Origin: Bretschneidera sinensis
Taxonomy: Eukaryota > Streptophyta > Magnoliopsida > Brassicales > Akaniaceae
NCBI GenBank assembly: GCA_023935145.1
Contig: CM043698.1
Location: 73,485,501-73,549,500 of the forward strand
DNA length: 64,000 nt
Reading direction: 5' to 3'
The translations under genes and the position numbers were made by a program. Below, piece after piece: positions 11,292 to 21,990 of this stretch. The notes under the pieces are model-generated. The model had not been told where the DNA came from and ran no database searches. It saw only the letters and a program-made list of their open reading frames with translations. Within the stretch, counting starts at the first letter, position 1. Each line of letters begins with the position of its first letter.

Positions 11292-12173
11292 TAGTCAAGG
11301 TAGAGATTGTTGGGAATTTTTCTAAGAATTAAAGGTTTAATGTGAAGCTTCAGCAGCATGGTGTACGCCGCGGCCTCCAGCAAGTGGAGGAAGTCTTCCT
11401 CCAAGTGTGCACCATGGCCTTCAGTAGGTGGCTGGTTCTTCCCTTATTGTGCGTCGCGGCCTCCAGCAGGTGGTTGGTTCTTCCCTTGTTGTGTGTCGCG
11501 GTGCAAGGCACACCTGATACACCTATTTCAGCACTCTTCAACTATTGCGTGGGATTTGATTAAAATGCATAGGTTCACTTAGACTCTTAGAGAGCCATGA
11601 TTTTTTGGTTCTTGAGATCTAAGGGTTGAGATTGATCTCAAAGATTGGTTGAGAAGTTATTGCTCTATATAAAGGGTCATCTAGGAGCATTAACAAAAGG
11701 GGTAACACACATGACACAAGAGTGAAAAGTCACAAGTTTCAAGAAGAAACACAAGAAGAGGTCTCATTCCAAGAGTGGCTGGTGGTGAGAGAGATAGGCT
11801 CTCAAATCTTCAGAGGTGTTTCTAGTGAGAGAGAGTATTCAAGAAGTAGGATTTAAGGGTTTTGTAATTGAAATTTTTTAGGGGAAAATTCTAGGGAAAC
11901 ACTCAGTTCTTATCTCTCTCTTTTTCTCTTCTTTCATTCTTCAAGAACATGAGGGTTCTTGAGGAGGTGTTGCTGTAATTGTAAGAACTCCATTGATTTA
12001 GTGCAGAGAGCTCGGAGGAGCTCACAGGGACGTAGGCAAATTGTCGAACCTCGATAACAATTGCTTGTGTTTTCTCTTTTATGATTTGATTCTCATTTTG
12101 TACAAATCATTATGGATTTGGGGGTTTGGAAAGATTACAACATGGGATTTTTGCAAAAGGTGATTTTCCGACA
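11292..12173 (+). repeat. Copia polypurine tract and 3' LTR
   Basis: The purine-rich tract AAGGTAGAGAT ends at 11307. The LTR runs 11308-12173 (866 bp), starting TGTTGGGAAT and ending TTCCGACA. TATA-like TATATAAAGGGTCATC near 11670. It contains GC-rich CGCGGCCTCCAGCAGGTGG-type units (11362-11490) that also occur in the sister LTRs. No matching target duplication was found, as expected because the 5' end is gone. Confidence 0.85.
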
Positions 12174-13159
12174 GATATTTATACTAAAAACTAGACAATA
12201 TCACCTTTTAGGAACTTAATGCCTATTTGGGAAGAAAAAAAAGAAAAAGAAATCTAAATACCAAAAAATCTGGCATATAATTTGATTGTCATTATAAGGA
12301 AATCTAATGCTAGGTAAAAACTAGAGTAATACAATTATGAGAAATTACTAAACTACACGTGTTTAAACTTTGTGAGGAGAATAGATTTTTGTTCGTCCAA
12401 CAAATAATATTGACATACTTGGAAGCAAAGATAGAAACAACTAGAAAATTAAAATTATTCTATAAGATAAAGATCAAAATTCTCTAGATAAATTTGATTT
12501 AGTAAAGGGACCAATGATTTGATTGTTTTTAAAATATATATATAAAGAAATAATGAGAAATTTGACATATGATCAAAATTATTGCAGTATTTGACTATGT
12601 TGAGGTGGATTCCTCCTAGGGATATCAAAAATCAACTCAGCATTTGAAAAATCGACCCACCCATCCCGGTTGGGGTAGCCTTTTTGTTTAAAAGCAGGTG
12701 ATAGATCTGCTATGGAAGTAAAATTCTACATTTAGACCGATAGTTGGGTGAAAGTGGATGCAGCCTCTCATCCGACCTGGACTTCCCTTTGCCCCACCTT
12801 CCTTTGTGAAGTACCAATTTTATCCTCAACAAGTTATCATATTTATGAAAATAACTTTCTAATATAAACTTTTTTCCTCCATTTTTTAGGTTAAAAAATC
12901 ATTTTTAGCACTGGAAGTAAAGTTTTTTCTCCCTCTCTCTCTCACTTCTTGGCATCTTGATTTTAGTGATTTCTCTTTAATGAATATATCTCTCCGTTTT
13001 TTTCCAAACTTGAAGCTTCCATTCATCTGTCCAGCCTCTGTTCACCTGTTCAACGTTATCCTGCCACTGATCTTCTTCATCATCCACTCATTCTTCCATT
13101 ACTATTAGTCTTTTGGTTATTGTAAGATTCTTTATATTTGATACCTTAAAATGGTTGTG
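12174..13159. other. Gene-free AT-rich stretch
   Basis: No ORF, LTR or conserved protein segment recognised. It may include the 3' untranslated part of the LINE relic that starts at 13160 on the minus strand. Confidence 0.4.
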
Positions 13160-13887
13160 TGATCTATTATTTGTTTCTTTCTACTATCCAACCTAATTTT
13201 CTACATTTTCTTTGCATTTTATCTACAACCAAATAAAGAATATGAATTTTGTCTTCCATAGTTGAATCAAGGCAACTGATCTGATCCAAAACATTTTTTG
13301 TTTGTTGGTAGCTAGCTACCTTTGCTAATTCAAAATGAAACACCTGAGCTATTGAAATATCAGTAAGAGGAGGAGAAGATATTTGTGGCATACTATCATA
13401 CAATCTCACATTCCAAAGATATATAGAACCTTTACCCACTATCCATTTTGAATTCTTAAGGATGAAATCAATATATAGATCGATAGAATTCCAACAATGA
13501 GAACTAAAATAGGGATGAAAATTGATTTGAAACTTACTTGGGTCACCATACTTGCTTATCATAAGATTTGCCTATAAAGACGAACCTTGTAAGAAAACCA
13601 AGCCATTTTAGCATGCAGAGCTCCCATAACTTCCTTAAGCGAACAAACCCTGAAACTCCCTCTGAATAAGGTTTGCAAATAGAATTCCAAGAAACAAATG
13701 TTTCCTATCCTCACCACCTTGATTCTAGAAGAAATTGGTAAACCACCATTCAGGAGACTTAAAAAATCATTTTGGCAAAGGCATCACAGCAAAAGTATGC
13801 ATTGGAATAGAGCATAAAACACATTTGATTAGAGTTAGTATACCACCAAGTGAAACAAAATGAGCCTTGTAGCTTCCAAGACATTTA
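13160..13887 (-). pseudogene. LINE (non-LTR retrotransposon) RT C-terminal fragment
   Basis: Minus-strand reading from about 13887: FVSLGGILTLIKCVLCSIP, then a frameshifted FANLIQ-GFQG-type stretch corresponding to the plant LINE thumb region, then ORF 13562-13167 with MISKYGDPSK and KNSKWIVGKGSIYLWN. The last matches the zf-RVT/C-terminal region typical of plant L1-like ORF2 (consensus W-VG-G--I-FW). Upstream endonuclease and RT catalytic parts are absent, as in 5'-truncated LINE copies. At 13887 it meets the TRIM terminal repeat. Confidence 0.75.
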
Positions 13888-14496
13888 CTGACTCACACAT
13901 GAATATTCCCCACAATCTTCCTTTCATGTGTAAGTCTCTATCGTTTCCCATTTGCTATTAGGCCTATCCATTCCAAACTCCTTGCCATAGTCCAACAAGC
14001 ACACCTAGAAAGTTACTCTTGTTCTCTTATCTGGATCTGAGAACCATACATCGATTTCAAGTAATGAGTTTTATGGACTCCACCTTGTTAACCACACAGA
14101 CCTCACCATGTGAGCAACACTTGCTCACCACATAAGTCACCTTGTTTGCGCTATACGAGTCCCTCGAGCTCTCCTTTTTGTTCGAATACTGCAATGAGCA
14201 TGCATCCTAAAGTCAACCATAAGATCTTTCATGCCTAGCTGAACCATGGGTCCTGATACCACTTGTTAGGTGTAATGACTCAAGTTGAGGATAAATTTAG
14301 GCTAGAAGAGTCAATCGAGCAAAAGCCTAAATTTATAATGTTGGAGCCCATATCAACCCAAAAGGATAAAAGGCCAAAGTTTAAGCTAATGGGTTCTGAT
14401 ACCACCACCATATATATGTCCTTCATTAATCTAATTTCCTTTTTGTATGGGATTAGTCTTACACATCTCCTCACTCACACATGAATATTCCCAACA
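13885..14496 (-). mobile_element. TRIM (miniature LTR element), minus strand
   Basis: 5' LTR (minus) is 14496-14264, 233 bp, TGTTGGGAAT...CCTAACA. A primer-binding site for initiator tRNA-Met (TGGTATCAGGACC) lies two bases inside, at about 14262-14249. The ~349-bp interior carries no ORF. A purine-rich GAAAGGAAGAT ends next to 13914, where a second LTR begins (TGTGGGGAATATTCATG), truncated after ~30 bp by the LINE fragment. Size, absence of coding capacity and PBS/PPT layout are those of a terminal-repeat retrotransposon in miniature. Confidence 0.75.
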
Positions 14497-14889
14497 ATTC
14501 TATAATGCCTTACTCAAAAGTGAGATGTTCATGGTTCACTACTATATTTTCAGGTAAAGTGATACATTTAGTGATAAAAAAATATTGACACTTGGTGGTA
14601 AATCAATACATTTGGTGGTGGAAAAGAAAATACCACTTAATGTATGTATTTAACCACCAAATATATTGTTTTACCAAAAAAATATAGTAAAAAGACATGA
14701 ATGCCTCAGTTTTGAGTGATAAGTGTTAATATGCATCTAACAATGGAGTAATTAAAGAAAGTTTCATGTAAAAAAAAAAAGAAAGAGAAAAGCATCTGAT
14801 AAACCTGGAATTAAAGCAAGGTGCTAAAACAAAGTGGAGTCCAACCATCACATTTATTGTAGTTCTGACCTATCAACTTACGTCATATC

Positions 14890-14893
<4 letters not shown>
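14497..14893. other. Gene-free stretch with a small hairpin
   Basis: About 14590-14690 contains TTGGTGGTAAATCAATACAT on one side and the inverse ACCACCAAATATATTGTTTT on the other, so a ~28-bp stem can form around AT-rich loops. No TIR/TSD pair was established. Nothing else recognised. Confidence 0.45.

Positions 14894-14933
<40 letters not shown>
14894..14933. repeat. (TA)n microsatellite
   Basis: About 20 uninterrupted TA dinucleotides directly abutting the small Copia LTR that begins at 14934. Confidence 0.95.
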
Positions 14934-14937
<4 letters not shown>

Positions 14938-15579
14938 AGTCCCATATCAGTTAGAATGAGAAACATTCCCCTTAGGTTAGGTTATAAATAGGATACCTCC
15001 CTTGTAAACAAATAACACCATTCAATGCAATTCTCTTCTCTTTGTATTATCTCACTTCCTTACTTAAATTCAACTTGGTATCAGAACCAAGTTCTTAGTA
15101 GTTCTCAGTATATAAAGAGTTGAGTATGCTTTGTGATTGCCACTAATAGTGGATCCTTCACATCAGAAAGACTTCTTGTATATCCTCTTCATACCTGTCG
15201 GGTCATCACTATAGTCAGAGTCTTATTCTCCATCAACGTCATCTCAGCCGCCGCTCTATCAATATCACTATAATCGAAGTCTTATTCTCCATCAATATCA
15301 CCTCAGCCACCACTCCATCAGTCGTTGACCCCAATCAGTTTGCCAATTAGATGACTCAGTTCCATCCAATTCAGACCCAGTCAATCATTTCCTGACCAGC
15401 TCATTTTTTGCACACTACGGAGCATCTTGAGGCTTCACTACCCATTGCCATTGTTATGGAAGGACTCAATTACACTATATGGGCTTAGGGTATGTCAAGC
15501 TTTCTTAAGGGCAGAAAGGTTTGGCGCTATGTCACTGGCGATATCACTGAACCAGAGAAAATCGCTAGAGAAGACAACA
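14934..15579 (+). mobile_element. 5' end of a second Copia-type element: LTR, PBS, gag start
   Basis: Short LTR 14934-15072 (139 bp, TGTTAGTCCC...AAATTCA) with TATA-like TTATAAATAGG near 14984. The primer-binding site TTGGTATCAGAACC lies at 15075-15088. A leader follows, then a broken gag N-terminus (about 15340-15579) reading IVMEGLNYTIWA, a stop, then GMSSFLKGRKVWRYVTGDI, the hallmark opening of Copia Gag. Truncated at 15580 by the inverted E2 LTR. The family differs from the other Copia elements in the window. Confidence 0.72.
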
Positions 15580-16856
15580 TGTTGAGCGATTATCCACCTA
15601 AATTAATAGGCGAATAATCGCACTCGTTTTACTTGCAAGTGAACAAGGTCAACTTAGTAGTATAGTGTGCGAAAGCAAGATCATCTCCATAGGGATTGAT
15701 GAATTTCTTTTTAGAATTATATTCGCAATGTAAAAAGATAGAAATAATAAAAGAGTTGATTTTGATAAAGATAAAATAATAAAGATAAAGACGTAGGGAC
15801 TTGATATCCACCACTAATTATGCTACCACAACAAAACAATATTCTAATGCTTTAATCATGCCATGAATACCTAATGTTTGTTAACTTAAGGGCATGGTAT
15901 CTACTCCTTAAGCTATTGATCTCCCTAAGCCTGGTGTATGCTGAGTTATTCCTTAAGAGAACATAGGATCTGTGGAAATCGACAACCACACGGGACCTAG
16001 GGCATGGTATCTACTCCTGGTTTCCCATGTTGATTAACCCAAGAATTCGGTGTGGATATCTTTTATTACTAGTGTCAGACCCAGGACTCGGTCATCCAAA
16101 TTGATCTAACTAACAAGTCCATACCACATGCACATATTGATCAGACATATACATATGAGGAATTTAAATAAAAGCAGGTATTAATCAAGTTAAGCAACAC
16201 AACATAAATATTGCAAAGGCACCAATGCTAATTATTGAATAAACATAATTAGGGCTTCAACCAAGCCCTTACTAAAAGTTAAGTACACATAATAAAATAA
16301 AAAGGAAAGAAGAAACCCGAGAGAAGAGTCGTCAATTCTCCTCCACAGTTTCCTTCTCCAAGCTAAAGCAAAAGATAAAAGAAGTGATTCTCTCTAAGAA
16401 GTGATAATTTGTGTGTGCTTTACAGGTGTATTTATAGGGCTTGAGTAGTCCTAGAAGGCTCATGAGGTCTTAAACTTTCCTAAACTTTCCTAAACCACAA
16501 AACTCCTTTATTTCCAAAATAGGGTTCTGCAGTTTACTGTTCACGCCCGTACATATGCACTCGATCGCATGCATCTTGCACTCGATCGTATTGCTGCCCT
16601 TGATCCTTCATGTGTGCGAACGATCGCATGTGCGCTCGATCGCTTGCCGTAGTGCGATCGATCGCACTTTAACCAGAAACTGCTCCAGGATTTTCAGGCT
16701 TCTTCCCTTAAGTGCCAAAACTGCTTCCTTTTTGTCCAAGACCTATAAAAATATGTGAAACACACAAAATGAAGTAAAACAGACTAAAAAATATAGGCAA
16801 AGAGCTTAACACATGTAAATTAAGGGGCTTAAATATGAATATTTAAGCACTTATCA
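15580..16856 (-). repeat. E2 3' LTR
   Basis: 1277 bp, TG...CA on the plus strand (TGTTGAGCG...ACTTATCA). CGATCG-rich array at about 16552-16668; inverse TATA-like box near 16430. Compared with other copies, a segment between about 15926 and 15931 is deleted, removing two of the GAGTAGATACC units. Confidence 0.88.
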
Positions 16857-18115
16857 CACCCCCAAACTTACATATTGCTAGTCCCTTAGCAATAAAAAAC
16901 TAAAAACTAAATGAAGAACAAAATTAAAGATAAATTCACTTCCATGATACTCAAAGATTTGGGTTGTACAGAAAACTATGATAACAGTTCATGAGTAAGC
17001 TTAAAATAAAAACACATTTTGGATTGCAAAAGGACTTTCAAAAGTTTTAAGTTACTTACCTAAGGTTGGCTTAAGGCATCACAAGTTTGATTTGTGTGTG
17101 ATGAATTAGCACCTATAAGATGGGGCTTCCACAAAATTTTAGTGTATAGGGTTTCAATGCCCCAACCTTTATCGAATTCTCTATCAAAGAGAACAAAAAT
17201 GGCATAATACTTGTTTATTCTTTCTTTTTCTTTCATCATGCGATCTTTGCTATGTTGAGTTCCATCGAGCTTTCTATTTGACCCTTGTAACGAGTGTTTA
17301 GCCAATGACTCCCAAACCAAATGGTTTTAGGGCATTAGGTGTAAAGACACCCCTAAGGACTTACTAACTCGAATAAAAAAGGCTACGGAACTAACAGGTT
17401 TTTTATACTTCTTAATGAAATTCCCACCTTTTGACGTGAACACTGAATGCTTACTGAGGCAAGAGGCCCAGTTACTCAGTGGAAAGTTTTTACTGATCAT
17501 TAGAAGCTTTTTGATCACTTTTTGCATGATGACATTTTTATTTATTTTTTTCTTCTTTATTTTTTCTTATGCCAAAGTGTTCTTTTCAACAAGTTATTCG
17601 ATTACAGTTAGATTATGCAAACATATACAAGAGAATTATATGTCATACCCCACACAAATGCATGTTAAATGTGCTCGTGCAAATTTGGATCAAACTTGTG
17701 AGTTCTTAGGTGCCTTTAGGTAGGTAACTAAACTTCGTAAAATTCCCATTGCAAGACTATGCGTTTTAGCTTTTAAGTTCACTAATGAAGTGTTATCAAA
17801 TTTTTAAATCAACCAAAATTTTTGTTTACCAAATGAACATGCATTTATCTTCCTAAAAGAAAAAAAAAAACTAGGACTTAGTGTGTGCATGTGTTTCAAG
17901 TGCGTGTGTGATAGTATCTAGTATCTCCCACTACCCCCAAACTTAAAATACACATTGTCCCCAATGTGTGTGGCATGGAAAGATCTGATCTGGGAGATGG
18001 AGAACTAGGTTGTTTGCTTTGCTTGTAACACGCCCCCAAACTTGAACTGGATGCACGCACTAAGTGCCTAACAAAGAAAAATAAACACTGTTCCGAAAAA
18101 CAAGAAATATAAATA
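16857..18115 (-). other. E2 3' untranslated region with polypurine tract
   Basis: Non-coding, and the inverse of E1's 20707-21990. It holds the polypurine tract beside the LTR and a second G-run motif (inverse of AAGTTTGGGGGTAGTGGGAG near 17930). Apparent short ORFs here are unsupported. Confidence 0.7.
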
Positions 18116-19680
18116 CTAGATATGTAAATATAAATATAAACAAAAGAAAAATATTAAAATGAAAAGGATGAGTCTGGGGTGCCTCCCATGAGTGCTAAGT
18201 TTAACGTCTTCAGCCAGACGAAGCCTTTTTTTTCTTCCAAAAGTAAGAGTGGCAGCAGCTAGCATAGGAAGCGTCTTATTCTCTCCCATATAAGCATAAG
18301 GTAAGTGCTCTGGCAACTGCTTGAATTCCAAGTTAGGTGCCTGTAAAATAAAAGGGAAAATAGTATTAGTAGGCCCAAGAATTTCAAATGGATCGGTGTA
18401 CTTACTTGGAGGCTTTGGAAAGGCCTCAAGGAGGTGCATAGTGTCAACGATGTCATTAGTAACATCCTTACATTTGGGCTCAATATGTAATCTTGGGACA
18501 CTATAGGTAAAAGCAGTTTTTACTGGATCAATGTGATGGACTTGAAAAGCTTCTTCTACAACACTTTGCGTCATGCATACATTAAAACATTTCATATTAT
18601 CTGGGGGTAATTTTAATGCATTATATCTTTTGATTTCAACCTTCTCCATCTCACTTACCTTGGATGTGGAAGCTTGTGCAAGCTCATCAGTTCCGATGAT
18701 CTTACCATTTGTTAGAGTTTTCACGACATTTAGTTGTTAATGTCCTCTTAAAGTAGATAGTGGTTGGACTGGAAGTTCACCCAAATTTATTTCACTTAGC
18801 TCCTTAGCCAATTTTCTCATTTGTTCCTCGAGTCTTTGAATGGCTTGCTCATGTTTTGTAGTGGTTTGTCTTTGCTCAGTCATGAACTGTTCTTGTGAAG
18901 TCATCAATTGCTTCATAAGACTCTCTAGGTCACTATTTTCTGATTTTGGCACTGGTTAGGCCGCTGGTTGAAAGTGTCGTTGCTGTCCTTGAAGATTCAA
19001 AGCATTTTGAGTGTTGCTCCATGAGAGGTTAGGGTGGTTCTGCCATCCAGGATTGTAGGTATTTGCATATGCGTTGTTCAGTCCCTCATAATTTGCTTGT
19101 TCTTGATCTGCAGTTGAATACAGAGGACAAGTATAAGTATTATGATCAAAATGAGAGCATATAGCATATACCTGGTGTTGTGTAGCCTGTGGACTAGGTG
19201 AGTTGTTCTGATCAGCTATTGCTTTTATGAGCATGTCTAGCTTTCTTTCCATAGTAGCCATCTGATTCAAAGATCCATCATTGAAGCTCACCTCATACAT
19301 ACCCTTGCTTTTAATTCATTGTCTACCTCTCGAGGAGAATTGTTGGGTGTGCTCACTTAATGTTTCAAACAGCTCCATGGCTTCTTCACTAGTCTTCTCC
19401 ATCAGCACACCTCCACAACTGGAATCCACTATACCTTGATTTATGCCACTCAAACCTTCATAGAAAGCTAAGACCAGCTCATCTTGAGGTAAGTTGTGAC
19501 GTGGACATTTGAGTAGCAGCTCATTAAAGTGTCTCTATGCCTCGAAGAAATGGTCTCCATCCATCTGTTGGAAGGATTGAAGTTCCTTCCTCATCTGCCT
19601 TGTCTTTTGGGCTGGAAAAAATTTCCTTAGAAATCTACTGGATAGCCCTTGCCTAAGTATGGATGTCTTTTGGGCAATGA
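18116..19680 (-). pseudogene. E2 Gag fused to pre-RT segment, broken
   Basis: Read right to left. About 19660-19330 is the Gag core (RKELQSFQQMDGDHFFEAW, FNELLLKCPRHNLPQDE, LAFYEGLSG), a Retrotrans_gag-type pattern. 19300-18956 has a zinc knuckle CAICSHFDHNTYTC (CX2CX4HX4C) and NTYNPGWQNHPNLSW. 18952-18737 is a coiled-coil-like Q/E-rich stretch. 18724-18116 ends in PNLEFKQLPEHLPYAYMGEN and LPMLAAATLTFG, which in autonomous Athila-type polyproteins lies just upstream of RT. Stops separate the pieces. Structure proteins for the particle would be the only product; no enzyme domain is present. Confidence 0.78.
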
Positions 19681-19833
19681 ACGATTATCCACTATGATTG
19701 AGCGTAATCTTAGTGCGAGTGAGCGTTGTTCTTGGTGTGCTCGAGCACAAACGCTCCAGAGGGTACCCGAGAAGCAGTACTGAAACTGCTACCCTGAAGT
19801 TTTTCAACTAATTCAATCGAGGGAGAAGCACCA
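19681..19833. other. Spacer at the centre of the E1/E2 inverted duplication
   Basis: About 150 bp joining the truncated Gag of E2 to the truncated Gag of E1. It includes GAACGATTATCCACTATGATTG and GAGCG-containing motifs reminiscent of the LTR arrays (compare CTCCAGAGG at about 7247 and 19754), so it may be LTR-derived filler left at the rearrangement point. Confidence 0.4.
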
Positions 19834-20706
19834 ATGGCGAAAGCTAGATATGCTTGTCTAGATACTATGGAGAGGAATCTAGATATGCTTGTAGAAGTCA
19901 TGATTGCTCGGATTGCCTCACCTAGGCCACAAGCTACACCATTCCAGGTATGTGCTATTTGTAGTTGTTTTGATCACACTACTGAAATTTGCCCTTTATA
20001 TTCATTTGCAGATCAAGAGCAACCAAACTATGTGGGACCAAACAACTACAATCCATATGCAAATACCTACAATCCAGAATGGCGAAACCACCCCAACTTC
20101 TCATGGAGCAATGATCAAAATGCATGGAACCTTCAAAGGCAACAAAGGAACTTCCAACAAGCAGCTCAATCAGTTCCAGAATCAAGAGAGAGTGACCTAG
20201 AGAGCATTGTGAGGGAATTGGTCATTCAACAACAACAACTGATTACCTTACAAGAGCAGTTTATGACTGGGCAAAGACAAATAAATGCAAGGCATGAGCA
20301 AGCTATTCAAAGATTGGAAGTACAAGTAGGGCAATTGACTAAGCAGCTAAGTGAACAAAAGCAAGGTGTTGTTGAGCAAGATTTTCCAACCCATCATATT
20401 GATCCATTAAAAATTGCTTATACCTATAGTGTCACAAGATCGGACTTTGAGCCCGAACGTGAGGACGTTACTGATGATATCATTGAAACTATGCACTTCC
20501 TAGAGGCCTCTCCAAATCATCCAAGTAAGTACACCGATCCATTTGACATTCTCATGCTTTCTAATACTACTTTTCTCCCTTTTATAGTACAGGCACCTAA
20601 CTTAGAATTCAAGCAGTTGCTAGAGCACTTACCTTATGCTTATATGGGAGAGAATAAGACACTTCCTATGCTAGCTACTGCCACTCTTACTTTTGGGAAA
20701 AAATAA
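19834..20706 (+). CDS. E1 Gag C-terminal half fused to pre-RT segment (290 aa ORF)
   Basis: Longest open frame of the E1/E2 family here. Residues ~1-30 match the post-Gag-core linker (ERNLDMLVEVMIARIASP). About 37-50 is the zinc knuckle CAICSCFDHTTEIC (CX2CX4HX4C), expected to bind RNA. About 75-90 is NTYNPEWRNHPNFSW. About 125-180 is Q-rich and coiled-coil-like (LVIQQQQLITLQEQFMTG). The end carries HIDPLKIAYTYSV, YTDPFDI and PNLEFKQLLEHLPYAYMGEN, the segment preceding RT in Athila-type polyproteins. The Gag core itself is missing, cut at 19834, so the ORF is probably an N-truncated relic. The ATG (context CCAATGG) is the first in frame and may be fortuitous. Confidence 0.7.
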   Translation: MAKARYACLDTMERNLDMLVEVMIARIASPRPQATPFQVCAICSCFDHTTEICPLYSFADQEQPNYVGPNNYNPYANTYNPEWRNHPNFSWSNDQNAWNLQRQQRNFQQAAQSVPESRESDLESIVRELVIQQQQLITLQEQFMTGQRQINARHEQAIQRLEVQVGQLTKQLSEQKQGVVEQDFPTHHIDPLKIAYTYSVTRSDFEPEREDVTDDIIETMHFLEASPNHPSKYTDPFDILMLSNTTFLPFIVQAPNLEFKQLLEHLPYAYMGENKTLPMLATATLTFGKK

Positions 20707-21990
20707 GGCTTAGTCCGGCTGAAGACGTTAAACTTAGCGCTCATGGGAGGCACCCCAGACTTATCCTTTTCATTTTAGTATTTTTATTTTATTTATATTT
20801 ATATTTACATATCTAGTATTTATATTTCTTGTTTTTCGGAATAATGTTTATTTTTCTTTGTCCGGTACTTAGTGCGTGCATCCAGTTCAAGTTTGGGGAC
20901 ATGTTACAAGCAAAGTAAGCAACCTAGTTCTCCATCTCCCAGGTCAGATCTTTTCATGCCACACACATTGGGGACAATGTGTATTTTAAGTTTGGGGGTA
21001 GTGGGAGATACTAGATACTATCACACACGCACTTGAACCACATGCACACACTAAGTCCCAATTTTTTTTTTAAGAAGATAAATGCATGTTCTTTTGGTAA
21101 ATAAAAATTTTGGTTGATTTAAAAATTTGATAACACTTCATTAGTAAGCTTAAAAGCTAGAACACATAGTTTTGCAATGGGAATTTTACAAAGTTTAGTT
21201 ACCTACCTCAAGGCACCTAAGAATTCACAAGTTTGATCCAAATTTGCACGAGCACATTTAACACGCATTTGTGTGGGGTATGACATATAATTCTCTTGTA
21301 TATGTTTCCATAATCTAACTATAATCGGATAACTTGTTGAAAAGAACACTTTGGCATAAGAAAAAATAAAGAAGAAAAAAATAAAGAAAAATGTTATCAT
21401 GCAAAAAGTGATCAAAAAGCTTCTAATGATCAGTAAAAACTTTCCACTGAGTAACTGGGCCTCTTGCCTCAGTAAGCATTGAGTGTTCACGTCAAAAGGT
21501 GGGAATTTCATTAAAAAGTATAAAAAATCTGTTAGTTCTATAGCCTTTTTGATTCGAGTTAGTAAGTCCTTAGGGGTGTCTTTACACCTAATGCCCTAAA
21601 ACCATTTGGTTTGGGAGTCATTGGCTAAACACTCATTACAATGGTCAAATAGAAAGCTCGATGGAACTCAAAATGGCAAAGATCGCATGATGAAACCCTA
21701 TACACTAAAATTATGTGGAAGCCCCATCTTATAGGTGCTAATTCATCACACACAAATCAAACTTGCGATGCCTTAAGCCAACCTTAGGTAAGTAACTTAA
21801 AACTTTTGAAAGTCCTTTTGCAATTCAAAATATGTTTTTATTTTAAGTTTACTCATGAGCTGTTATCATAGTTTTCTGTGCAACCCAAATCTTTGAGTAT
21901 CATGGAAGTGAATTTATCTTTAATTTTGTTCTCCATTTAGTTTTTAGTTTTGTATTACTAAGGGACTAGCAATATGTAAGTTTGGGGGTG
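20707..21990 (+). other. E1 3' untranslated region with polypurine tract
   Basis: Non-coding. Conserved blocks shared with E2 include GGGGACAATGTGTATTTTAA near 20970, followed by AGTTTGGGGGTAGTGGG. The polypurine tract AAGTTTGGGGGTG (21978-21990) touches the 3' LTR. The preceding GGGACTAGCAATA also precedes the Athila-type 3' LTR at about 31940. Confidence 0.75.

Larger units (their letters stand above)
8353..12173 (+). mobile_element. Ty1/Copia fragment with 3' LTR, plus strand
   Basis: Second copy of the same Copia family as 3523-37798, in the other orientation. It begins inside the coding region just before GAG-pre-integrase and runs through integrase, RT and RNase H to a polypurine tract and a 3' LTR (11308-12173). 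The gag, protease and 5' LTR are missing; the left border is the LTR ending at 8352. All reading frames are broken. It still has RT and RNase H segments that are deleted from the minus-strand copy. Confidence 0.88.
15580..19680 (-). mobile_element. E2: truncated RT-less LTR element, minus strand
   Basis: Close relative of E1 in opposite orientation. Its 3' LTR is 15580-16856. Immediately inside is the polypurine tract (reverse of CACCCCCAAACTTA at 16857-16870), then a 3' untranslated region and a Gag-fusion pseudogene extending to about 19680, where the Gag N-terminus, leader and 5' LTR are lost. It forms a head-to-head inverted duplication with E1's right half (19834-23295). It interrupts the small Copia gag at 15579. 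Confidence 0.8.

Noticed and set aside
17415..17723. ORFs repeated in mirror image at 17415-17723 (plus) and 21203-21511 (minus)
   Set aside because: They are the antisense of the E2 and E1 3' untranslated regions; conservation reflects the inverted duplication and not coding.
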